Of a stretch of DNA of 64,000 nt, positions 22,216 through 36,400 are shown one piece after another. The DNA is taken from NCBI RefSeq assembly GCF_040954835.1, contig NC_090723.1, forward strand, positions 5,218,001 through 5,282,000, in the 5' to 3' direction. The position numbers and the translations under genes were made by a program. A model generated the notes under the pieces. The model made no database searches. It was given only the letters and a program-made list of their open reading frames with translations, and was not told the DNA's origin. Every line of letters begins with the position of its first letter. The first letter of the stretch is position 1. The stretch is from Lepisosteus oculatus (Eukaryota > Chordata > Actinopteri > Semionotiformes > Lepisosteidae).

Positions 22216-25200
22216 TGTGCCAGTCCTTTGTTCACAAAGTTTGCAGACTTTGCATTGTCATAGCCACAAGTCTCCCCTGCCCATTGCAGTCAGCCCTGCT
22301 GCTGTGGAGCAATGGTGTTGTTGGTACAGCCAATCTGTGGTGTTTCTTCAGAAGATCTGCTCTCACATGTGACCTTTGCCTGTCCTTTGTTGCCAGAGGC
22401 ACGGTGTGACTTTTCTGTCCCCTGTGCCTTTATATGGGCTTCAACCTTCAAGAGGAGGGGGAAGGCTTTTTTTTAGAGCTTTTTTTACTGTGCTGCTGCA
22501 GCTTATCCCTTTCATCACAGACCTGTGTTCGCTTAGGCTGCTGCCTTCAAATAGGATTCTTTGCTAATGGCCGATTCTTTGCTGGTTTTTCCATGCTGGC
22601 CCAGGGGTGAGTTTTTTTTTTTGGTGCAGTGATCCGAGGAAGAGAACCTGGCAGCTGGAGGGGGGGATTTTGCGGAGTTTGTCAAGCAGCTTTGGCTTCT
22701 ATTCTATCCGAATATTGGAGGCTGATCTGTAGATCAAGGGCCAGCTGGTGAGAGTGTGGGTCGCAACAGTGAGATCCAACAGTTTGTGCCGACGAGCCGT
22801 CTCCTCCGATCGGAAAAGTGTACTGTACGGACCTGCGATACAAGAATATTTAACCAAAGTACGAAGAAATCTGTCTTGGTCTTGCAGATGATCTTTGGCT
22901 GGTTTGCTTGTGTTCACATGTTCTGGGCCCCACTCTTGTTCTGCATGTGTCAAGTCTGCCGCCTCCACAGCAGAGCGCTCTGAGCAAGACCTGCTAACCG
23001 GTGTCCCTGCCATTGCAGGGTTCTGGACAGGGGAGCTGCAAAGCCAGGCCAGATGAAAGCTCTCCTGACTTCAGAACGACCTTCTGGAAACCAGATGTGC
23101 TGCTATTTTCCACTCATTGATTCGTTTTCACGTAGTTGACACATGGGGTTTCGCATTGTATAGATGTTGCACAGGTGTAACGGCAACAGCCCGTAAGTTT
23201 AATCTGAACTTGGTTGTCCCACGTTGAAATAAGTAAATGCCGTTGCTTTTGCGGTCAGTGCTGCGAAGGCAGTGGGTGAGACCAACGCTATGAGGGCTAG
23301 TTTGTAAAAGTGTCGTCCCCTGGCGCGTTGTGCTGCTGTGCCTCAGGTGAACGACTGGCCAAATGAGAACTGGAGGCCTGGCGTTCTGCGCCATTTGAAT
23401 GGAACAGTTCTTATCTTGTTACTCGGTTCCTCCTGATCTCCACAGTCTGGGATCAGTGTGGGGCGTCTCTCCTACCCACCCTGGTGTTGTGGGGGTCAGT
23501 ACAGATCCCTCCACAGGAGGAAAGGAACGAGGCAGGTGCCAGCCTTTCAGCTGCTTTCTTGCAGCTTGTGGGGGAGCTGGTAGAAACGAGCAGCAGCTGT
23601 CTTTTGTCAATAAATTGACAATAAAGATCTTTAACAACACCACAGTTCTTTCTTAGAATCGCCCAACCGTGTTGACGTGGCTGCTGTTTTCGCTGGGTAT
23701 GTGGGTACTTCTCTTTTTAGAGTGGCGTGATGCCAAGGAGCCATTCCCAGAGTTCCTCTTTGGCTTTGTTCCTGACACAGGAGAGCATTTGTTTGGTATA
23801 CCTGGCAAACTCGGGGGAGCCTCTAGTCACTACAGCTCCCAGCACCCCACTATCGGAGCCCCCATGATGCCTTCTAAGGGGGTAATCAGTAAGCAGTTAG
23901 CGGGCAACTCCACCTAATCCTGAACTGCTCTCAGAGTAACCCGATGGAGAGTCTTGGCTCCAGTATTAGTGAGTTCCCCGTTTACTCTTTTTTTAATTTC
24001 TTAAAACAGGAGATATACAGTCTCCTGTGAGAGATGAGCCATGCTTTATATTTCCCACGCAGTAGGTTACTGGCTCATTGCTTTATGAAATGGGGTAATT
24101 TGCCTTGCCGGACTCTAGTTCTCATTAAGACTTAAAAGAAAGCAGATTATGTTCCCCTGTTCAAGCAGACCTGTTTCTGGAAAGGAACAAGCAACACACA
24201 CCCGATGAAGGCTCCAAAACCTTGTTTTCTTTCTTCTCTTTTCAGCGGGGAATAAACCTATGACTTGTTCCTTTGCAGCCTATGCATGCTGACACAGCTA
24301 CCCACCTGAACTGTATCTGGAAAGGTTGATAATAGTGCAGAAGTGTCTGAGTTTGAGATCGATTCTCTGAAGTGTGGATTTAAAGGGACTGTATTCTGAT
24401 TCATAGAATGGGTTGGTGCACAGTAACACCCTGGAAGGTAAATGGGCAAAAGTTTGTTCTTGCTGTTTGTGCATTTTGGGTGTTATTTAGGGTTTATTTA
24501 AAAGTACAGTAAATATGACTAATTTTGAGCACTAAGAACTCGTACTCCATTATGATATCGATGCAAACAATTGCACGCTTTTATTTTTTTTCCCCAGTCT
24601 GACTCTTTTTTTTTAAGGAAGCTGGTTAAAAATAGAATCTAAAACAGTTTTTGGTATTTTCTCGACAATGCAAATGAGGCAGAAGCCAGGAGGCTGTCTG
24701 AGTGACACCGAGATCAGCTCTTGAGGAGAATTCTGAGGCGAGGAGATGCATAGGCCTGCTGTTCCCAGCCCTGCTTCTGGTAACCCACACTCCTGCTGCT
24801 TTTCATTGCAGCTAAGCTCTTTACTTCAATGCAGCCTCAGTTAAACAACAGTTTGCTTGGATAGAACTTTTGTCATTTGCACCAGCAGTTGTGTGGGGCC
24901 CCAAAATGAGGATTGGAGAGCCCTGGTGTAGGCGTGTGGGTTGGCCTGCAGTATGTGCACTGTGCTGTACCCTTGTGATGGGACAGGCTGCCTTATAAAT
25001 GGAGGCTTGTATTTCCTGAGGCGTGACCTCAAGGCTATGAGGATCCCATCTGTGGGGAATCCGGTTGTTTATTTTACTCTTTGTACAGAGAGGAGTCCAG
25101 TTAAGATAATTCCAACAAATCACGACAGAGTTCTAGCATGGGGCAGCTTTTCCCTGGAAATGTGGGAATTCTTGCTTGGATTCTCTTTTTTTCACTGCTG

Positions 25201-25727
25201 TCAGTATTCTTCCTCTCAGGCTGCATTAAAACCTCTGGAATGCACATGTAGTATGTGACTTCATCAGCCCAGGATCTGCACTTGGTCTTTGAGATCGGAG
25301 CAATCCGATATTGCCAAAGCCTGTGCTGAAGGGGAGGAGCATGAGGCTGAACATCAGACATCACCTGGGCACATTCCACAGAGCCTCTGCGTGTGCTTAT
25401 CAAGCCGGTGATTCCAGTAAAAGCAGCTGTCATAATCCTGATATCGGCCAGGATCAGCAGCTGGGCACAGACATTTGCCAACAGAAAGGAGAGACCAAAA
25501 CGGGCATGGGCTGTGGCAGATCCTGCCAGTGATCTAACCGGCACAGGTGCCCAGATTTCTTGTTGCAGTTTTTCCCGGGTATCCTGCAGTCTCCCTCTTG
25601 CTTTGCCACGAGAAAGCCGCGAGTTAACGCAAATAGCTTGTAGCTTGCCAACTACCACAAACAGGTGGGGGTATTGCACAGGGGTTAACCATTTGAGACA
25701 CCTGGTTGAAATCTGGGTGCCACCTCA

Positions 25728-25870
25728 GAACTTCTAGGGGTGGTCTGGAGCAAGCTACCCAGCCAGGTTGTTGAAGTCGATACCCTGGCTTCTTTCAGCA
25801 AAGGCCTGGGTGAGATCCTGGAAGCCTAAGGTGCTAACAGGGTTAATGAGCTGACTGAGCTCTCATTTCT
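25728..25870 (+). mobile_element. LINE (CR1/L2-like) 3' remnant
   Basis: It shares GGTCTGGAGCAAGCTACCCA and TTGTTGAAGTCGATACCCTG with the copies at 22045 and 19540, and ends in a GTGAGATCCTGGA segment. It is the C-terminal piece of a LINE ORF2 and is not expressed protein. Confidence 0.7.
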
Positions 25871-27473
25871 AATCTTTCTTCCTAACTAACCCCCATTACA
25901 AGCAAGCATAGCTATGAAGACCTTTTGATGCTCTTTTGTCATTTGTAAGGCAGCAATTTGTCAGATTACTGCTGTTTTTCCTTGTGTTGTTATGGTTACC
26001 AGTCCTTCCCTCCACCGTGCTGCTGATGTGTAATTGAGAAGCGCAGCAGGAATCAATGGGTGACCACTTTATTCTTTGCCGCCGAAAGATACTTATTATA
26101 TTTTCTCAATAAGCAGTTCGCAGGACCGTAGGTGTCGGAATTTCCCTCTTAAATTTGTCTGAATGGTTGTACAGTTATCTGCAGCATCTCGTGGAGGGGA
26201 TTTCATGTCTACCCAGATGTCTGCACCTAGAACAAGCCTATAGTTAGAATAAGGAGGTGTTGGCTAATCGTTACTCTGGGGTTTGTGACTGGCCGGAGCA
26301 GTAGAAGAATGTGTTTGGTGCAACGCACAGCTCTATCGGTGTGCTGGAACTGGGGATAGCTGTAGCTTTTTCTTTTTTTTTTGCTGCAATTTGTGGTCTC
26401 AGAATCTTGGGCTTCTTGCTCTCATTTACTTATCAGCTGCTGACTCGCTCTTTGGTTTGTGCGGGTATCTGGTGTCTGGCAGGGGGAGATGTGCAAACCT
26501 CAGTGTAGGGAGATCCCCAGGCATCAGCAGATCATAAACGCCCTCTTCCAGACTTCAGCAGATCCTCCCAAGTGTCAGCAGATCACACCCCCAGTAGTGT
26601 AGTGGACAGTGAGGCAGACAGCACTGTTTTTAAAAGCTGTCCCATGCGCTCTGGAAATGAATCATCCCTAGCTCAGCGAAGACAATGCAGGCGCTGGAAG
26701 CCTACAGTAGATCAAACTCCACCCCCACCCCTGCACACGCACACAAATACACTTCTGCAACCTGAATTTTGGACCTGCAACCTGAATTAAACGGTAAATA
26801 ATAGATCTACAAGTGCTTGGGTTCTTCTGTGACAGGAAGTTACTTCCAATTTTAAAGTTTGAGTTCATATGCAGAGGTGACCTCACATGTGCGTCTCAGA
26901 GATAAGAGTGCTCACCCCAGCTCTCACTCCTCGCTGTTCACCTGCGGAAGGATCCTGTCGTACCGCTTGTTCTTTACAGATCTAGGGGAGGCTTTCTGGA
27001 ACTCGGTAACCTCATCTTGGGACCTGCGGGAGGTTTTATGTCGGAATTGAGTTTACAGGTGTCGTGTCCTGCAGAATCCGAGGCGGGTGTGTACTCTGGG
27101 TCTTTCCCGGCTTCCTGTGACTCGGGACGCCCGCGCACCTCTGGACGGTCTTCTGCGTGTCCTGGCAGGGTCCTGTTCACACGGGGGCATGACAGTGAGG
27201 AGGTTCCCAAACTTCTCTCGGTCTCAAGCCCCCCTGATTTGAAGAGTCAAACTGATATCTTTCATTGTTAGAAACAGTCAATTTCCAAATTTGCACCACA
27301 ACGGTAGGTCACCAAACCTACGCGATGTCGGAGCTGACTGTGTGCGTTTTGGTTTTACTCCTTGCTAGACTGGGGGGGTGGGGTGAAAAGGTTACCCTTG
27401 TTTCTGGAGGTAGTCTGCGAGCACCCCAAGGGGTTCCTGACCTGGAGACTGGCCTCGTGTGTTATTCCATCCT

Positions 27474-27825
27474 TCTGTCCATCTTCTAATTGCTTTATGC
27501 AGGAGATGGTCGTGGGAGAGCCGCAGCCTATCCCAGCAAGCAACGGGAGCAAGGCAGGGTATATCTTAAACAGGGCGCCAGTGCGTAGCTGGGCAGACCC
27601 AGACGTGCACGCGCTCACACCAGGGCCAGTTTTCCCAGAAGCTCGGTAACCTACCAGAATGTCTTTGGACTGTGGGAGGGAACCAGAGCACTCAGAGAAA
27701 ACCCATGAACATGGGGGAGAACATGCCAACTCCACACAGATGGCACCCCTCAGGTCGGCAACTGAGCCAAGTGCCCTGACACTGCGAGGCAGCAATGCCA
27801 GCCGGTGCACCACCGTGCTGCCCTA
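27474..27825 (-). repeat. Interspersed repeat family C, minus copy
   Basis: On the minus strand it contains the TTGGCATGTTCTCCCCCATG segment, CCCACAGTCCAAAGACATTC and a GGATAGGCTGCGGCTCTCCC segment, ending in an AGAAGGATGG tail. This is the same architecture as 3222-3533 and 47795-48062. It lies in RAB5C intron 1. Confidence 0.75.
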
Positions 27826-30800
27826 GACTGGTGTTCTTCTGTTTAAATCAATGCCCTGGACACCAGTCGATCGGTGCCGCTCCTGTTGCGACTCCCTGTA
27901 AAGGGAGCCAGCGCGGTGCTCCTGCACCCAGACGCCCGGCATTAATATTTTAGCCCCTTCTGCCACTCACACTGCACTGACCCACTTCACAGCAGCCCCT
28001 GTGTGTGAAGAGCTGCTCCGCTGCTACTGAAACTGCAGAAACTCCCCAGGAAATTTGTGTTCTCTCTCTGTTGCCAAGTTCCATGTTTCCTTCTCCCCCG
28101 GAGCCGTCGTTGGTATGGGCCTCTGTATCAATCATCGGCGTGGCTTAACTGTCCATTACCTTGATCGGTGTCTTTCTCCTAGAAAGCATCATTCTAGTAA
28201 ATGGGTGCCTGAGTAATAGTTTAGGTTTTCAGAGTTGCACGTAGCCCGGATTACCAGAGTATGGTAATTAGGTTTGCAGTGATGGCGTGAGGTTGAATCA
28301 TTTTATCACTTCAGTTCTTGTCCACTAAATTAGATCTGAGTGACTAAAAGTCAAATTGAATGGAGAAAGCTTAGCAGCATCACGTCGTCATATCATTTCG
28401 GATAACTGCTTCACTTTCATTAATCCAGTTTGGAGTCACAGTGGCCCAGGTCCTGTCCCAGGAAGCACTGGGCGCAAGGCAGGATGCACACGGGATGGGA
28501 TGCCAGCCCATCACAGGGCACAAAGAAATGAAGTAGCAATCGATGATAAAAATGGGCAGTGACAAAGCAGCATTATTAAAATGCTTTCCTATCAGAATAT
28601 TATAGAATTACACAGAGACCTTGTTCATCATGCATGGGTAATAACGTATATAGCTCATGGACTTACAGTATAATAACATATATATACTGTATAATATTTT
28701 ATAATAACATTGTATAACATGGATTTATTGTATGTCATGCTGTAAACAGTTTTACCTTTTCCTTATTGCTCTAATGCACTGTTCCTATATTAACATACCA
28801 TATTCGCAAAGATGCAACATGCACAGGTTCCTGTATGGTGCACCTTTCTAGAGCACACCCCAATACATACCAGGGTACACCATGTACACTTGTTACCTGC
28901 GCTCATTTGCTTTTGACACCTTAAAATTGTAATTTTCTGAAAGATCTATCATGAACAGTGCTACATAAAATTCAACATTATTAATAATAAAGCTTGGGTA
29001 AAAAAAGATAAAAATAAAGATTCTTATGAAAAGTTGATTTTTGCATTTGGCTGTGATGTACTGGGTACACATTATTACATGCTTTTGCTTCAAAATATGT
29101 ATTTTTGGTGTGTTGTTTCAGCCCTAACTGAAGAAGCGCAGTTGAGGCAGAAGTGGTCCTACCAGCATGTTAAAACTAGTGCTCTGGGCTCTCTAGCTAG
29201 CTGAAACTCCATCTCTTACCAGCCATGGGCATTGTGTAAGTGGTGAGGCGGGGGGTCCCAGACTTTATCCTGGAGGGGAGCAGCTCTGCAGGTTTGCATT
29301 CCAGCACAGCTCTTGGCGATGTCGCTGAACTAATTGTTGATTTTTGGGGGGATCAGTGTAATGGATTTTGCCAACACTTCAGGTGCTGCTGATTTGAAGA
29401 GACATGAAAGAATGTGACCCTCCAGTACTGGAGTCTGGCACATACAGTCAGAGCATTTAGTACTTAAGCTTGTGGCCTTACTAGATGTGGATCCATGAAT
29501 GCTGTGTGTAAAAATGCCTGTTGCTGGGTCAGTAGTTTAGCTTTGCATCTGGGATGAAGGCAGAGTTCTGGGGTCCCGTCATTACTGGGTAGTCTCGCCA
29601 TAACTGGACCAAAACCTGTTTGTTTCAAACGAAGTTCTGTGTGACCAACGTCACACCGTCATTAATAAGCTCCTGGGCAGAGGAGATCAGTGTGAAGAGT
29701 ACAAGATATGTGCTGCTGTTTTCTCCTTCCTGCCATTTTTTCCAGCTTTTGGGCTGAGCTCGTTAATACCCAACTCCTGATTTGCCGTGCTCCGGGCACA
29801 GATCTTGCCTTCTGGGCATGAGAGCTGGTGGGTGTCGGGCGGGTGTCAGGATGCCGCAGTCCTGTCTTTTCACCTCCAAGTAAAGAAAAAGGGGGAACCT
29901 GGCTTGTTTTTAAGCACCCACCATTCCGGCAAAGGGACAGACCCACCTGGTGAACGTTACCGATGAGAAAAAGACTTCAAAGGCTGTTCAAAGTTCAGCG
30001 GGTCCTATCCTCCTCTTTTACACTCTGTTCTTCTCTATTTCTGAATGTCAGTCACTTCTGTTTTTCTGGAAGAAAGTGATAGACCCGTCAGGTGGGCGTC
30101 GGCCCAGCCAGTAACCGTGCCCTATAGTCCCAGTGCTGCTGTGATTTGGGGTTCCCCAGGTGGCTGTGCAGAATTGGCTGGTCTCGCAGAAGTTAGGTGG
30201 GCTTGTGCCGCCCAACGGATCCACAAAGAGACTCAGCCCTCCTACATGAGCCCCCGTTTAAGCTCGGCAGGGCTTGCAACATGGGGGAACCCTGACGGGC
30301 TAACGGGTACGCGTTTCAGAGGAGGCGTGGCCCGTCCTCCCTCCTCCCTCCTCCTTCAGCCCAGTCGTTTCATCGCAGGCAATTCGAGCGGTGTGGCTCA
30401 GACAGAATATGGTCGTTTAGAAGGGAAATTCAGAAGGTGAGCTTGTTTTTTTCCCTCTGTTTTAGCTCCTGCGGTATCCAAATAACCAAGAAGAAACTTT
30501 ATTTTCTTTTTCGCCTGTTTTTTTTTAAATGCAGGAATTGCTGTAAAAAACAATACTCAGCTTTTATTTTCAGGATAGGTAGCTGTGGGCAGACAGGGAT
30601 CAGAAACTGAATTTTCTTTTCGGAGGGCTTAGAAATAGTGTGCTTTAGATCACAAGGCTATTGTCGTCATCTAAAGCGACTTATATGTGTGCCCATTTCT
30701 ACACCTGGATACTCTTTGGAACACAGCCCAGTGAAATGCCTCGATCGTGGCTGAAACAGCTGGCACAATCTCTCAGTTATAAGTCCAGAGACCTGCCCAC

Positions 30801-32439
30801 TGCTCCACGTGGCTAGGCCTCTGTTAGTTTTACTAACTTTATAACTGTTCACAGTTCATTTAAACAGGAACTGGGAAGTTGTTCAGGTCTGAATAAACGT
30901 GCTATGAAGTATTTAAAGCGCACATTTTGCTTAAAAAGGATGGACAGGTGTGCTCCCCACGAGCGTGCTCTGGGACTGTTCTCGCCGAGCAAGGCAGGCT
31001 AAGGTTACCCCACTGTTTCCTCTCTGTAGCCTGGAGCCGTTCAGTGCCTGTTCTCTTACCTTCACTGTCTGGAATGTGGGGCTGAGGCGTTAGAGAAATC
31101 TGCCTTTGCAAGAGGAAGAAGCTCAGTTTTTCGGAACTAAAACCAAGTTAAGACGATTTGGGGGGGGCAGGACCCGTTGTCACTGCCTCCGCGCGGTTTC
31201 TGTGACGTGGACAAGACTCCGGCCTCAGTGGTGCCACAGAATGGCAAGGGAGGGCAGGGCCAGCGCCATCCGCACAGCCCACACTGCGTCCTGCAAGCTG
31301 ACCACGTGTGATCCTGTTCAGAGCTGGGAGGCGTGGTCAAGGAGGACAGTGAAATCGGTTTATTCCAAGACCTGAGGACGGGGTTTTCTTTTAAGCGGTA
31401 CAGGCAGCCCACCAGCCCAAATGAGGGGAAAGTCCCAGTGTGTTTGTAGAGATTTTAGAGACAATAGGGTTTTTACACCTTTAATCCATTGAAATTATTT
31501 TAGATAAAGGAATTGAATTAGCACGTCATTGAAACGTTTTTTTTCTCGACTTGAAACTGACTTCTGCATTCTGAATAGCAAACTAATCCAGATGTGAGTG
31601 GACGCTATTGCTGTGTCTTAAATGCTTTCATTCTTTAAAATGTCCAAGTGTGGCTTGTTGATCTTAAGAAAGACGCTGATGGATAATTTTAATTAACAAG
31701 TGGTACGTTTTAACACTGAAGCAGATAACTTCGTTTCAGGTACATGGTGCTGGTACTTCTCTCTGCATGTGTGTATCCTGTCGGACATTTTTTAGCCAAT
31801 TAATTCTAGTTAAGCTGTTGCCCTGCCTTGTTTTTTTTAATTAAGGTTAAAGGAACTTGTTTTGAAAAACAGGCATGTTTTCTCCTCTTACCGCTAAGGA
31901 TGTGCTTGTTTGTCAGACAAGGTTTTGTGTGTTATTTTCCTCTGAGGCAGAGCTCGAGAGTTGAGAAGTCAGTGGTATGCGGACAGCCTCATTCTTGTGT
32001 CGAGGCGAGACGGAAGCAGAGACTGCTGTTCCAAACCTTCACTGAGCGCGTTGGAGTCATTTAAGAAGAAACATGATCAGTAGGAAGTTGGTGATTAACT
32101 GGAGCCCCTGTCCTCTGATCAGTTACTCTGAGAGCCTTTCTTCTTCAAGCCTCTTGTGGCTGTTTTTCTGTAGCCCTTGGGGCTTGATATAGTTCCCAAA
32201 TAAGATGCGCTTGTGCTGCCACTGCACTGAGGTTAACCGATGTGTCACTAAATATCATGAACAATTAAGATCAAGAACATTCAGAGGTTCAATTCAAAGG
32301 ATTTCCAAATGACTCAGAGTTCTTGCTTGATCACCATTAAATTGTTCCAAGACTTTCAGAAACTTTCAGTTTGATGTTTACTTTCAAAACATGGTGTGCC
32401 GGGTGATGGAGAAGGTGAGAAAGGTTGCGAACGGGAACA

Positions 32440-32590
32440 GGAGAGTAGTGAATTGATCAGAGGATCTTTATCTAGCTCTTTCTTGAAAGTGGTGAGGGTT
32501 TTTGCCTTTCGCATGATGGGGTTGCCTGTTCCACACTCCGACAAGTGTGTGAGTGTGTGTGAGTGAAGAAGAGTGTCCTGTTCTCAGATT
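32440..32590 (-). mobile_element. LINE (CR1/L2-like) 3' remnant, minus strand
   Basis: The plus-strand text ATTGATCAGAGGATCTTTAT then AGCTCTTTCTTGAAAGTGGT and GTTGCCTGTTCCACACTCCG is the reverse complement of the LINE 3' end (WNxLP and FKKxLD region) seen in plus orientation elsewhere. A GT-rich microsatellite interrupts it. Confidence 0.55.
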
Positions 32591-33472
32591 TAAGAGCACT
32601 TCCGTCATGTTTGTCCACCAGTGTGTGTGTGTGTGAAACAAAGGCCAGTTCTTCCTCTGCTGAGGTGGGCCTGGAATGGCCTGGGCAGTAGATGGAGGTG
32701 TAATGTGGGGTACTGATGATGGCTTGGGATCGATCTGGCTGTTTGACAAATAAAAGCTTCAGTGTGTTTCCCTTCTTCAGCATACTGCAGGCCCCTCTTC
32801 AGAGAAGGCGACAGGGCTGTGGTATCAGCTGGGTGTGTGTGTGTGTATGTGGGGGGGGGGGGAGGGGTGATGCGAATAGCTGTGGTCATGAGTACACAGA
32901 GCTTCCTGTCCGCTGTGTGTGCTCTCTTCCTGTAACTCAGAGCTCATCCCAGCCAGACACACAAGTCTTAAAATGACGAAGGTCTTGTCTCCAGAGAACC
33001 TGCCCTCAGTTAAGCTTTTTTGCCAAGAGAATTAGATGGGTGACCCATACAGGCTTAAAACCTGATCAATATTGATAAGTCATGGTGGACGTTTTCAGTG
33101 AAGATGTACATTGAAGCCTTTTTCATACAGGTTTCTAAGGCTCCCAAGACTGTCTCTGAAATGTTGCCATGATAGCTTTTCTAACACATTTTGTTTTGTT
33201 CTTCAGTTGCATGTGTTAGTATGTCTCCTGTGGAATTATTCTTAGAATTTTTTTCTCCTTGTAATCATATTACGCGAGAATTGGCTTCTTGGTCCTTTTA
33301 TTTTTAACGATTTTTTCCAAAGAATAGCTTGCTGTGCGCACCCCCCAAAAAAAGTGATCGCTGGTAACAGGATGTTTTTTGTGCCCCGCAGGAGTGGTGT
33401 CCCTCTCGGCCTGCCCTGCCCAGCAGTCTCCAGCCTTCTCTCCCAGGGTAGTCTCTGCTTTGCACTTTGGCG

Positions 33473-36400
33473 ATGGCTGGTCGGGGAGGACCGGCACGAT
33501 CCAACGGCCCGGCAGCAAGCAACAAGATCTGCCAGTTCAAGCTGGTGCTGCTGGGAGAGTCTGCGGTGGGCAAGTCCAGCCTGGTTCTGCGCTTCGTCAA
33601 GGGGCAGTTTCATGAGTATCAGGAGAGCACCATCGGAGGTGAGTCCCACAGCACTGGATCAGGAGGAGCTGAGATGGCAAGCAGCGGTCCTGGAGAGCCG
33701 CAGTCCAGCAGGTTCTCTGGGTCTCCTTAAAACCTAGGAAATTCCTGGAATCTGGAAAGTTAAGAGCTGCCCTGGAATGAAAACCTGCAGACAGATCCTA
33801 GAGAGGTTTTGCGCTCTTCAAAGCTCTTATGCTAAATGCCTACAGATCACAGTATAATAGCAACTACAAGCAACCTTGTCTTATGTCTTAAAATGACATG
33901 TTGTTGCAATTCAGGTTAGTCAGCACCTTCTCAGTGTTCTACGTGGGTGAGCCACTACTAAATTTATCAGGTGATTTTGAATGCCAGTCCAAAAGAGCCA
34001 GCAGTGCAGATCTTGAGTTGACTTCTTTTTTTTTAAAGAGTTCTCTCTGAGCGAAACGTAACTTCAGTGGCCTTGCACTGCTGTGCACTGAATCTTGGGG
34101 CCTGGAACAGTGGGAGGATGGGAGTGATGAGAGAGAACCACGTGTTGAGGAAGAGCAGCCGGGACACGGGCAGAGGGGAATTTCCTGCCTGGGAGGCAGT
34201 GCTGTGTGGGCCGAGCTGGGAGATAACGCAGTGCGAGGGGGGATCTCGGCACTGGGGCAGGGGGCCTGCATCAGGAGCGCAGGGCCCGAGCCAGCGGTGA
34301 GAGGATGCCCTGGCGACTCCCGCCGCTGCAGGAAGAGGAACGCTGTCAGCACTTTTCCCCGCTTGCGTGGTTTTTTTTCCTGCTTGGCGTGCCGGTCGAA
34401 GGTCGTGAACACTCCAGAAGTAGCAGGGGTTGAACTTTCCACCAGAACTGCGTTTCCAGCTTCTGCATGTGACTGCCTTCGCAAGGCAGGCCAAGTTGTA
34501 AGAACTGTTAGGTCTGTGGGCTCAGCTTTTTTTTTTTCTTCCTCCTAGTGGCGTAGCGGTGTACTTACGTCAAACCTTCCCTGGCTCCTAAAGAAATTGT
34601 AACCAGCTCTTTTCCCCTGAATGATGCAGAATTTGCTTTGTGTGTATTCAATTCTTCAGTCCCATCACGGATAGGGTCGGCTATGCTTTGTACTATAATT
34701 GAAGCTGCATGATGTGTTAACTGGCCCTCATTCGGATAAATGGACTAGAATGAACTTGAATTTACAAATGAGGAAACTGCTGTAAGACTATTGATTAAGC
34801 AGCACTGAGTAAGACAAGAAAGCACCTGATCCACCTGCAGAGAAGTAGGAATTTGATATTGTATTTTGAGTCCTATATGATATTAAAGTGTATGAGTTGA
34901 AACTAATAGAAACAGCAGGAGATTTTATCTAATTTTCACTAAATATTTCTGCTCTACCTTATGACCCATGACGTCAAGCTTTTTCGAAAAGGCATTATTG
35001 AGAGCAGCTGTGGTACAAAGCAGCTAGATGTTTCTCTCTCAAAATATCATCCCTGATGTGCACTTCTGCATTTGCTGTGCGAAGCTGCTAAATTTTAGAA
35101 CTGAAATTGAATCATACTAGCAATAAAACGGGTGCCAAAAACGGGAAGATTGGGCTTGTTGTAGTCCCACATACAAAACGGCATCCTCTTACGTAAAACA
35201 CACCAGCCCATGCATAAAGCACTGAGGCCATCAGGGCAGAGAGCTGATTGGGTTTTTTTTTAGTTCCCAATACTCAGCTGTTTTCAGAAACTACTTAAGT
35301 ACCTGAATTGTTTCTCTTAATCAAAGGTCTTTACTGTGTAGAGGTGCAGGTATGTATTGCAGTATTCAATGTTGGTATAATAGGCACCTGAATTGCAAGA
35401 ACTTAAGACGGGTTAATAATGAGAAGAGGCCGTGTCACATCTAGCCTATTTGTTGAAAGCACTTTCATATTCTGGTATTGGATTGTGACAAGAAGCATTT
35501 CCCCTTTGAATTGTTTCCCAGATGAGGTCTAAAGCTCAGCTCTTTCTCTTTCTGCAGAGAACCAGTGAGGCCTTGTTTAGCCAAGTAAAGGGTTAACGCC
35601 TGGTACCCCATTGTGGGTGAATAGGGGGCTTTATGGACTTCTTCAGAAGCATGAAGAAGAGGACACAAGTGGAAGCTATGAAGTGCTTTTATAAGATGCT
35701 TGTTTTACATAGAAGTGTGGAGTAAGCTGTCATTGTCAAAGGCACTAATGGACAGGATCCTTGAAACACCTTGCTACTAACAACCACACAGATCTAGATG
35801 GGTGAAATGGCCTGTTTTCATTTGGAAATTGTTATAATGGACATGACACATCCCCTGTCATGTCAAGGGTGGCAATACTGAAATGTAGGGAGATTGTTAT
35901 ATGGGGAAAAACTTATTGAGAAGCTTCCTCTTTGAATGGCATTATGTGGATTTTGGACCTTTTGTTACTGTGTATGAACCGTCTGTGGAACTCATCATAA
36001 AATCTTCTGTGAATTCAGGTGGATTGTATTTAAATCTTAAGGTGATCACGTGTGTGTCTTCAAGTTTGCCTCTGATTTTTTTTTTATTTGGTTATTTGTT
36101 ATGCAGTCTTTCCTGTTTTGTTTGGCCCCTGTGTCTGCTGGAGTCCGTGCCCATGTGCTGCTTTAGATCCCACGTTAATTATCAGAACTTCCCTTTGGTT
36201 GATCGCAGAGCCTGGAGTCTTTGTGTCTCTGCTAGGAAGTGAAATTTCCGAATAGGCGGCTTAAATCCCCAGTAAGAACTGTGATCGAAAAGCAAGGGAA
36301 CTGCAACTGAAAGTTCAGCTCCTAGTTGCCTCTGGGCTTAAAGGAAACGGATCAAGCCATTTTTGTGGCATTGGGATTAAAGCAACATTTTGCTTTGTGC

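Larger units (their letters stand above)
18323..33391 (+). other. RAB5C: RAB5C intron 1 (15 kb), repeat-rich
   Basis: If the first exon is correct, this is a 15-kb intron. It contains LINE C-terminus remnants (19540, 22045, 25728, 32440), a family C repeat (27474-27825), an AT-rich patch (28620-28730) and GT dinucleotide runs near 32.6 and 32.8 kb. No conserved coding exon was recognised. A 192-codon minus-strand open frame (25101-25679) has no family I can name. Confidence 0.45.

Noticed and set aside
30045-30440. 131-codon plus-strand open frame in RAB5C intron 1
   Set aside because: It has no domain or splice support, and part of it looks repeat-derived; it is left unannotated.
33939-34484. 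181- and 153-codon minus-strand open frames in RAB5C intron 2
   Set aside because: They overlap each other in different frames, are low in complexity and have no family resemblance.
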